Assembly: GCA_016839585.1 (NCBI GenBank)
Contig: JAEOTZ010000070.1
Location: 1-64,000, forward strand
Origin: Promethearchaeota archaeon
Lineage (GTDB): Archaea; Asgardarchaeota; Lokiarchaeia; Sigyniarchaeales; SOKP01
DNA length: 64,000 nt
Direction of reading: 5' to 3'
Positions 58,047-64,000 of this stretch are shown here, piece after piece. Under the pieces are notes generated by a model. It ran no database searches and was not told where the DNA came from. It saw nothing but the letters and a program-made list of their open reading frames with translations. Each line of letters starts with the position of its first letter. The first letter of the stretch is position 1. The position numbers and the translations under genes were made by a program.

Positions 58047-58334
58047 ATGACAATTCAAGTAAAACTATTCGGAGACTTAAGGAAAAAAACACATCAAAAA
58101 ATAACTCAAGTAGGATCACCGGTTATTTTAGATATGGATAATACAGAGGTTACATATATTTCAGATATCTTGATAAAGTTGAACATTAATGAAAATGAAG
58201 TGACTCATATATTTGTCAATCACAGATACTCAGGATTTCATAAAAAAGTAGAAAATGGAGATCTAATCGCTTTATTTCCAAAAAACATGGGATTGTTATA
58301 TAAATGGTATTTTAAGAGAGAAGAAGATGATTAA
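58047..58334 (+). CDS. MoaD/ThiS-like beta-grasp protein lacking C-terminal Gly-Gly
   Basis: The 95-residue product has the MoaD opening TIQVKLFGDLRKKT and the typical IFVNHRYSG and NGDLIALFP blocks. It does not end at the thiocarboxylate Gly-Gly but continues NMGLLYKWYFKREEDD. It cannot carry sulfur in the usual way, so it may be structural or regulatory. It sits 16 bases after the aldehyde oxidoreductase and overlaps the next gene by eight bases. Confidence 0.7.
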   Translation: MTIQVKLFGDLRKKTHQKITQVGSPVILDMDNTEVTYISDILIKLNINENEVTHIFVNHRYSGFHKKVENGDLIALFPKNMGLLYKWYFKREEDD

Positions 58335-58575
58335 CAATGAAATTATTTCAGTTACAGTCAAATTCTTTGCTACATTAAGGAAATTTGGGCCAGCTAAGGA
58401 AAATCTGATAATTCCAGAAGATAGTAATATAAGATTTTTATTTGAAAAATATAAAATTCCAAGAGAAGAACGAAGAACTATAATTATGGTTAATGGAAGA
58501 CCACATCAGGATAAGAGTACAGTGCTTAAAGATGGAGATATTATTGCGATTTTCCCACCTATAGGTGGAGGTTAA
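58327..58575 (+). CDS. MoaD/ThiS-like sulfur carrier
   Basis: The 82-residue protein has the beta-grasp fold (SVTVKFFATLRKFGP; IIMVNGRPHQDK; DGDIIAIFPPIGGG) and ends GGG, giving the terminal glycine used for thiocarboxylate formation. It supplies sulfur for molybdopterin/tungstopterin or for thio-modification. Its position in the aldehyde-oxidoreductase operon favours the pterin cofactor. It overlaps the preceding paralog, so the two may be made at a fixed ratio. Confidence 0.85.
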   Translation: MINNEIISVTVKFFATLRKFGPAKENLIIPEDSNIRFLFEKYKIPREERRTIIMVNGRPHQDKSTVLKDGDIIAIFPPIGGG

Positions 58576-58606
58576 AAGGTTTTTTTAATAATCCTTTTTT
58601 TTTTAT
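58574..58606 (+). terminator. Terminator after the aor-moaD operon
   Basis: AAAAGG (58574-58579) can pair with CCTTTT (58593-58598), and the latter runs into a long T tract. This sits right at the stop codon of the sulfur carrier, where transcription of the operon should end. The following 220 bases to the kinase gene are AT-rich and gene-free. Confidence 0.45.
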
Positions 58607-58830
58607 TTTTAAGATAATTACTTGTGTTTGACTAAAGAACGTACATATCTAATTTTTGAGCTATTTTTAAAATTATTAACATTACTTTTAAGTAAGAATT
58701 TTAAAAACATATATTAAAGAAGTATTCTAAATAATATCCAAATAAAGAGAAAGATTGTACCTTTAAAATTTCAAAAGAGTTTTTTGAATAAGTGTAAAAT
58801 GATTAATATGTAAAAATTTTGGTGAATTTA

Positions 58831-61188
58831 ATGACATCTATAGAAAAACTTTTAATAAATTCTGAAGAATATATTAGAAAACTATTTGAAGGAATCCCAA
58901 TCCCTATATATGTTTGGCAACGTCATGATAACGACTTTATTTTAGTAGATTATAATGATGCTACAAATAGAGACTTAACAGGAAAATTTAAAAAAAAAAT
59001 TGGTGTAAAAGCTTCAGAATTTTATAAAGATAATCCTAAAATTATACAAGATTTAAATAAATGTTTTATTAAACAGAAAAACATATCTAAAGAGATAGAC
59101 TATACCGTTAAATCAACTCAAGAATTAAGATCTTTAAGTATAAGATATAGTTTTATTCCTCCTGAGTTAGTTTTAATACATTTAGAAGATATTACTGAAA
59201 AAAGATTTGCTAAGCAAAAAATAATAGCTTCAGAAATGAAATGTAAACAATTAAATAAAGAACTTGAGCAAAAAGTAAAGGAAAGAACTAAAGAGTTGGA
59301 AGAATCTGAAGAAAAATATCGAACCGTAGTAGAAAAATCACTACAGGGAATTTGTATACTTCAAGATATTAAATTTATTTTTACCAATAATGCTTTAGCT
59401 GAAATCTTGGGATATTCAGTTAATGAATTATATTCTTTGTCTACTGAAGAAGTAGTGAATCTTATTTACATTGAGGATAGAAATTTTGTGTTGAAACGTC
59501 ATAAAGAGCGCTTAAAGGGTAAAAAGGTTCCATCACATTATGCTTTTCGAGTTATTAGAAAAAATAAAGAAATAAGATGGGTAGAAATGTATGCTACTCT
59601 TATTGAGTACGACGGAAAGCCTGCTGTGCAGGAACTCTTTATCGATATCACTGAAAAAAAGTTAGCCGAAGTGAAATTAAAAGAATCTGAAGCAAAATAT
59701 CGAGCCATGACTGAGTTATTACCTGATATAATTTATGAAGCTGATTTGAATTTAAACATTACTTATGTTAATCCAATTGGATTTAAAAAGTTCGGATATA
59801 CTCCTGAGGATCTTAACAGAGGTGTTAATATCAAGAATTTAGTATCTCCAGAATATGCTGAGAAAGCATTCTCTACAATAAAATCCATTTTTAAAAGAAA
59901 CATAACTGAACCTACTGAATATTTAATGGTAAGAAAAAATGGGACAAAATTTTATGCCAGAGTTCATTCCAGACCGATAATAAAAAATGAAAAAGTAGTT
60001 GGATTAAGAGGTACTGTAACTGATATAAATGATATGGTCATTGCTGAACAAAAATTAAAAGAATCAGAAAATCACCTCCAAGAAAGAGTTAAAGAACTCA
60101 ATTGCTTATATGGAATCTCTAAGATTGCTGAAAGCCCTAACATATCATATAAAGAATTAATCTTGGAAACTCTAAAACTTATTCCGCCAGCGTGGCAAAC
60201 TCCGGATATTACATATGCTCGAATAATTTATGAAGATATGGAGTATAAAACGAAAGATTTTAAAGAATCAAATTGGAAATTAGCAACTAACATTGAAATT
60301 AATAAGAAACCTATGGATATTGAAGTTTATTATCATATTGACAAAGTACAATTTCTAAAAGAAGAAGAATACTTAATTAAAGAGATTGGAAAGCGGTTAA
60401 AAACCATCATTGAAAAGAAGATATCAGAGAAAAAATTAAAAGAATCAGAAAAATTATATCGTGAAGCTTTCAATCGTGCTAGTTTCTATAAAGATCTTTT
60501 TGCTCATGATATTAATAATATTCTACAAATTATGAATTCTTCAGCAGAACTCATATCGCTCCAGCTTAAGGATTCTGATCGGATAGAGGATATAGAAAAT
60601 ATTGCGAATATAATCAAGAAACAAGTTAATAGAGGTACAAAATTGGTTAATAACGTTAGACTTCTTTCTGAACTTGAAGAAAGCGAAATTTCGATTCAAC
60701 CTACTAAGGCTTGCGATATATTGTTAAAATCAGTTGAATATGTTAAAAAGGCTTATAGTGATAGAGAGATAAATATTAAGATAGAATGTTCTGACGATGA
60801 GATATATATTATAGCAAATGAACTCCTCCAAGATGTCTTTGAAAATATTTTAATCAATGCGATAAAATATAATGAAAATCCATCTATTGACATATTAATT
60901 AATGCCTATAGATGGACATATGAAAACAATCCATATTATAGATTTGAATTTATCGATAACGGAATTGGAATTCAAGATGAGAGAAAGAAAATTATCTTTG
61001 AAAGAAAAAATGGAGATTTAAGAAGTGATAAGGGTATGGGGCTTGGACTTTCTTTAGTTAGTAAAATTGTCAATTATTATCACGGAAAAATTTGGATAGA
61101 GGATAAAGTAAAAGGGGATTATTCTAAAGGGAGTAAATTTGTTATAATATTACCAGAATCAAATGATCTAACTCTAAAAAAAAATTGA
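58831..61188 (+). CDS. Multi-PAS sensor histidine kinase
   Basis: 785 residues from ATG 58831 (GGTG seven bases upstream; GTG 58819 lies in that site). Order: PAS-like domain about 1-130, a short coiled coil (KELEQKVKERTKELEES), PAS about 155-270, PAS about 280-405, a GAF-like region about 410-545, a dimerisation helix with the phospho-His in FAHDINNILQ (near 569), and HATPase (NELLQDVFENILINAIKY, DNGIGIQ, GMGLGLSL). There are no membrane segments, so it senses a cytosolic cue. No response regulator is adjacent. Confidence 0.9.
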   Translation: MTSIEKLLINSEEYIRKLFEGIPIPIYVWQRHDNDFILVDYNDATNRDLTGKFKKKIGVKASEFYKDNPKIIQDLNKCFIKQKNISKEIDYTVKSTQELRSLSIRYSFIPPELVLIHLEDITEKRFAKQKIIASEMKCKQLNKELEQKVKERTKELEESEEKYRTVVEKSLQGICILQDIKFIFTNNALAEILGYSVNELYSLSTEEVVNLIYIEDRNFVLKRHKERLKGKKVPSHYAFRVIRKNKEIRWVEMYATLIEYDGKPAVQELFIDITEKKLAEVKLKESEAKYRAMTELLPDIIYEADLNLNITYVNPIGFKKFGYTPEDLNRGVNIKNLVSPEYAEKAFSTIKSIFKRNITEPTEYLMVRKNGTKFYARVHSRPIIKNEKVVGLRGTVTDINDMVIAEQKLKESENHLQERVKELNCLYGISKIAESPNISYKELILETLKLIPPAWQTPDITYARIIYEDMEYKTKDFKESNWKLATNIEINKKPMDIEVYYHIDKVQFLKEEEYLIKEIGKRLKTIIEKKISEKKLKESEKLYREAFNRASFYKDLFAHDINNILQIMNSSAELISLQLKDSDRIEDIENIANIIKKQVNRGTKLVNNVRLLSELEESEISIQPTKACDILLKSVEYVKKAYSDREINIKIECSDDEIYIIANELLQDVFENILINAIKYNENPSIDILINAYRWTYENNPYYRFEFIDNGIGIQDERKKIIFERKNGDLRSDKGMGLGLSLVSKIVNYYHGKIWIEDKVKGDYSKGSKFVIILPESNDLTLKKN

Positions 61189-61193
61189 TTAAA

Positions 61194-61418
61194 TTAAAGT
61201 CCTAATTCTTCTACTTTAATTTTATTTTCAGCAGCTTTTTCTTTGGATATCTTGTACATGAGAGCAAAAGCGATTGTGCCTATTAAAAATATTATCATTG
61301 GAATTATCGATATTTGAAAAAGCAAACCAAACTTAGCAACATTACTATTTCCTGTGTCAAGATCAGGATCATAGTCCGTTATTCCCGAAACTATGGCAAA
61401 TATGTGCCAATTTATGAT
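61194..61418 (-). pseudogene. C-terminal fragment of an MFS/GPH-type transporter
   Basis: An open frame of 74 codons ending TAA 61194-61196 encodes HIFAIVSGITDYDPD, a membrane helix (FGLLFQISIIPMIIFLIG) and the charged end NKIKVEELGL. This is the last loop and helix of an MFS/GPH sugar-type carrier. A stop at 61419-61421 and lack of a start leave it as a remnant, and the other eleven helices are gone. It lies just after the kinase gene. Confidence 0.6.
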
Positions 61419-61521
61419 TTAATGTTAAGTGATTATGATTTCTGAGATTAAACTATTTATAGATTTTTATTAAGATTCAAAATAAAAATAGAATTTAACT
61501 ATAATTAATAAAGTTTTTTTC

Positions 61522-61775
61522 CTAGGATTTCATCCAATTTTCTTTAAGAATAGAATAAAAATAAGTATCTAAGAATTCTCCATCAATAAATACATCTTGT
61601 TTCAATACTAGAAATTTTTTTATTTCTTCAACAGTTTGAGGCAATACACTTCGAGCATATATGCGTACTTTAGGGTTATTGACCATTTTGAATAAAGATC
61701 AACATGATTAGAGTTTAAAGGTAGAAGATCAATTAATTCACCTTTGATAAATATATGAACTTCTGAATTTTCCAT
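61522..61775 (-). pseudogene. Frameshifted GNAT acetyltransferase fragment
   Basis: ATG 61775 opens GELIDLLPLNSNHVDLYSKW, the RimJ/RimL-type GNAT N-terminus. The frame then goes off-course, while the adjacent frame continues NPKVRIYARSVLPQTVEEIK and ends WMKS, TAG 61522-61524. A one-base change near SKW would join them. Only the first about 85 residues of a GNAT domain remain, so it is a decayed gene piece. Confidence 0.55.
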
Positions 61776-61885
61776 ATTTTAATCAATTCTTCTGAATTTA
61801 TTTAAAGTAAAACCTATTAAAAAAGAATAATTAAGCTCTTCAAGTTAATGGAATGTTTAAATTTAAACTTAAAAATTACGAAAAA

Positions 61886-63076
61886 TTAAAGATATTCATT
61901 TTTTACTCTTGTAAATAAAGTAAAAATTAGAATCATTATTCCTATTATTATAAACACTACAAAGGGATTCCATTCCACAATAAGTCCAATAAATGGATAA
62001 GCAATAGCCATTAGAAAGCTTCCAAACATGTTTATAGTGCTAAGAACTGTTGCTCTATTTTCTGATTCGATTTGTTTATTAATTCCATTAATATATATCA
62101 GATATCTGGGATACCCAAAAGCAACTATTACTAAAAGAAAAAGGATTCCTAAGATAGGATTTACAGTAAATCCTAATAAAATAAAAGCAGTACCAATTAT
62201 TAGATTAACTGTAATTAAAAATAATAACTTCTTTTTAAACAATTTTAAAAACCATGGTATTAAAAGCGTAAAAACCATGTTAATAACATTCATTAGTGCT
62301 AATATAAAACCAAACCATAACCTATGAATATTAACTTCTTCTAGATATATTTGATATGTCCAAAATAGAAAAAAAGTTAAAACTCCTATAAATACTCTGT
62401 CAAAACATAAAATTCTCAATATTTTATTTTTCCTTAATTCATGAAAACCATCCTTTAAAATGGTTAAGTATCTCTGAGATTTCTTCTCATGTTCAATTTT
62501 AGGTTCTTTAAAAGTTAATGATGTGAGAAAACCTCCGATATAAATAAATGAAAGGCAAGTCATAGTAAATTTTAAGGAAATATATTCGGCGATAATGCCC
62601 CCCAGTGGTGCAGATATTGTTAAAGCTATTAAATTAATTGTTTGAATTCTTCCTAAAATACTAGGAAGTCTTTTTTCTTCGTTCATTGTTTTCAATGTAT
62701 TAAATGTGAATGCTTCTTGTGTACCTGAGAATAAAGCAGAGCTAAAAGCCCAAAATGTCTCGGCTAAAAAGAATAAAAGAAGATTGGGTGCAATACTATA
62801 AGTAAAAGCAGCTATAGCAACAGATAGAGCAGATAACATCAATGCTATATTTCTACCTATATGATCCGCAATAGCTCCTGAGGGGATTTCAAGAAGAAAA
62901 ATCATTAACATAAAATAACTTTGTAGGATCATAATCTGAAAGAATGTCAGACCACCCCAATCCATCATAAACGGTATGTAAACCCCCCTCACCGTATGAA
63001 TTCCCATAATAAAATAGAAAATATATAACTTGTTTATATTAGACTTATATTTTTTTACTAGAGGGGTGGGTTCCAT
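61886..63076 (-). CDS. MFS transporter
   Basis: The 396-residue protein has about twelve hydrophobic helices and the MFS loop-2/3 signature in IPSGAIADHIGRNIALM. A central cytoplasmic loop (FKEPKIEHEKKSQRYLTIL) divides two six-helix halves. The end is short and basic. It is a secondary carrier of unknown substrate; the layout is that of drug or small-solute exporters. It is bracketed by remnants on one side and histone on the other. Confidence 0.85.
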   Translation of the reverse strand: MEPTPLVKKYKSNINKLYIFYFIMGIHTVRGVYIPFMMDWGGLTFFQIMILQSYFMLMIFLLEIPSGAIADHIGRNIALMLSALSVAIAAFTYSIAPNLLLFFLAETFWAFSSALFSGTQEAFTFNTLKTMNEEKRLPSILGRIQTINLIALTISAPLGGIIAEYISLKFTMTCLSFIYIGGFLTSLTFKEPKIEHEKKSQRYLTILKDGFHELRKNKILRILCFDRVFIGVLTFFLFWTYQIYLEEVNIHRLWFGFILALMNVINMVFTLLIPWFLKLFKKKLLFLITVNLIIGTAFILLGFTVNPILGILFLLVIVAFGYPRYLIYINGINKQIESENRATVLSTINMFGSFLMAIAYPFIGLIVEWNPFVVFIIIGIMILIFTLFTRVKNEYL

Positions 63077-63232
63077 TATTTCAAAATAGTGTTATTAATT
63101 CCCTATGAAGAATAATCTATACAAATCTAGAGTTATATTTATTTATATTTACAACTCTTTAATGAAGAATTGATTTATTGAAAAGATATTAAAAAAAAAA
63201 GATTTTTAAAAATTTAGGTCATAATTTATGAT

Positions 63233-63445
63233 TTATAATAATTTCATTGCTAGGTTCATATCGTTGAGAGTTAATTTCTTTCTTCCTGCGTGTCGTGTCA
63301 TCTCAAGAGCTTTATTTGTTGCTCCCTTAGCCATTTTTTCTAAATAGTCAATTAAGGCATCAACAGCATCTCTAGCAACCATTTCAGCGCCATTATCTTT
63401 CATTAACTTTCGAACGGGCGACCAGGCAAAGATTTTCTTGGCCAT
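63233..63445 (-). CDS. Archaeal histone
   Basis: The 70-residue minimal histone fold (helix-loop-long helix-loop-helix) is visible in WSPVRKLMKDNGAEMVARDA, DALIDYLEKMAKGATNKAL and KKLTLNDMNLAMKLL. Basic residues lie at the DNA-binding loops. GGAGG nine bases before ATG 63445 gives a strong start. It packages DNA as dimers or longer multimers. A 10-bp hairpin occurs in its leader (63480-63504). Confidence 0.93.
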   Translation of the reverse strand: MAKKIFAWSPVRKLMKDNGAEMVARDAVDALIDYLEKMAKGATNKALEMTRHAGRKKLTLNDMNLAMKLL

Positions 63446-63479
63446 CTTATTATTCCTCCACTTTTTATTTATTTTGGTT

Positions 63480-63504
63480 AATTTCCTCTTTTTTAGAGGA
63501 AATT
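63480..63504 (-). promoter_or_regulatory. Perfect hairpin in the histone leader
   Basis: AATTTCCTCT and AGAGGAAATT are exact 10-base complements around a five-base loop, placed 35 bases before the histone ATG. A TATA-like TTTAAATA lies near 63590-63600, so the hairpin should be in the transcript. It may regulate translation, terminate read-through, or be an operator; the sequence does not say which. Confidence 0.5.
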
Positions 63505-63848
63505 TGAGTTTCTTTTTCTACTTTATAATTAAATTTTTTTAAAAAGTTTTTAATTTTTACAAAAAACTTCTTTAAATTATAATACTTTATTTAAATATAT
63601 AAAGATTACGGTAGATTACCGATACTATATGATAGGGTTAATAATTTCATCCGATCGACAAAATTGCGATGTCTGAGAAGAACATCCACAGATATAGTTC
63701 TGAGCCATTAGATCTGAGATTTTTTTTAATTTTAAAAATTGTAGTTAAATATGTCTAATAAATCACAATTTTGAACCAATTTTATAAAATCTAAATATAA
63801 ATAGGATATCTAAATAAACCAGTTATGAAATTTGTAGATTTGCTTAAT
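63505..63848. other. Intergenic region, nothing coding seen
   Basis: These 344 bases hold the histone promoter (AT-rich stretch near 63580-63605) and otherwise no open frame of note. Scattered CTGA and ATGATAG words raised the idea of a C/D-box RNA, but spacing and end pairing were not convincing. Confidence 0.4.
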
Positions 63849-64000
63849 TTACACTTTATCCTTAATAGCACTAAGCATTACGTTTAATTGATCGAATACT
63901 TCTAGTTTATAGTCATCTCCAATTCTAAAGAATAGAAGATTTACAACTTCCTTTTTATCTAACTCTTCATCTACATTTAATTCTTCAATCAGCTGAGACC
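63849..64000 (-). CDS. C-terminal end of an unknown gene (5' part outside window)
   Basis: About 50 codons end at TAA 63849-63851. The sequence is helical and acidic (NVDEELDKKEVVNLLFF; VFDQLNVMLSAIKDKV). No family was recognised from this short tail. The start lies beyond the right edge. Confidence 0.5.
   Translation of the reverse strand, partial: SQLIEELNVDEELDKKEVVNLLFFRIGDDYKLEVFDQLNVMLSAIKDKV

Noticed and set aside
63600-63720. C/D-box guide RNA upstream of histone
   Set aside because: CTGA words are present, but the C box is poor and terminal pairing is absent.

Overview
The window reads as the chromosome of an Asgard archaeon, most likely from the Lokiarchaeia. The DNA is very AT-rich. 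It carries an archaeal histone, a two-domain Cdc48, a tetrahydromethanopterin C1 dehydrogenase, a group-3c type [NiFe]-hydrogenase, an HdrA whose frame is interrupted by two TGA codons at conserved cysteine positions, BspA-like repeat surface proteins, and secreted proteins ending in an IPGY-plus-membrane-anchor tail. Lineage is inferred from gene content only; no marker-gene comparison could be run.

Layout. 1-1980: a C_GCAxxG_C_C redox protein, a start-less ferredoxin remnant, a metallo-beta-lactamase-fold hydrolase and a possible longin-like protein. 1999-7817 (minus): a beta-propeller/winged-helix protein, a large cytosolic DUF11-like protein, a zinc ribbon and glycerate 2-kinase. 8062-9549: dihydrolipoyl dehydrogenase behind a palindrome. 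9557-15689 (minus): a HerA/VirB4-like ATPase followed by an about 1310-residue acidic-repeat/coiled-coil/double-HNH protein. 16441-18700 (minus): orphan Cas6 and a CARF-HEPN protein with no array. 19200-26942: membrane and surface proteins with large internal repeats. 27088-32954 (minus): an operon of a free-standing Cdc48 N-domain, a TPR protein and a four-TM HerA/VirB4-like protein whose Walker motifs are lost. 33033-38673: a fragment of lpdA, a small unknown gene, the Sec-type HdrA and Cdc48. 38744-44910 (minus): an HTH-ferredoxin-FrhB-NfnB fusion, NfnA, MtdB-like dehydrogenase and two paralogous unknown proteins. 45256-50835 (plus): winged-helix-HdrA-MvhD fusion, MvhG, MvhA, a flavodoxin-like fragment and a polyferredoxin. 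50832-56104: metallophosphoesterase, a broken Lsm gene, a small zinc protein, tRNA-Arg(CCT) with an intron inside the T-loop, a CocE/NonD hydrolase and a small unknown protein. 56300-58575: tungsten aldehyde oxidoreductase plus two MoaD/ThiS-like proteins. 58831-64000: a PAS histidine kinase, a decay zone, an MFS transporter, histone and a partial gene.

How it fits together. The metabolic core is electron bifurcation or confurcation around ferredoxin, F420, NAD(P) and H2. Hydrogenase MvhAG is coupled to an HdrA-MvhD fusion. A separate Sec-HdrA and an NfnAB-like enzyme with an F420-binding FrhB domain sit beside methylene-H4MPT dehydrogenase and aldehyde oxidoreductase. Two of these redox enzymes carry N-terminal winged-helix-like domains, so redox state may be read out directly on DNA.

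The best candidates for undescribed systems are the HerA + acidic-repeat HNH pair, the Cdc48N + TPR + pseudo-HerA membrane operon, and the DNA-binding-domain/flavoenzyme fusions. Several genes have a good Shine-Dalgarno sequence but no ATG, GTG or TTG at the right distance. Several others are fragments, so part of the window is decaying or rearranged.
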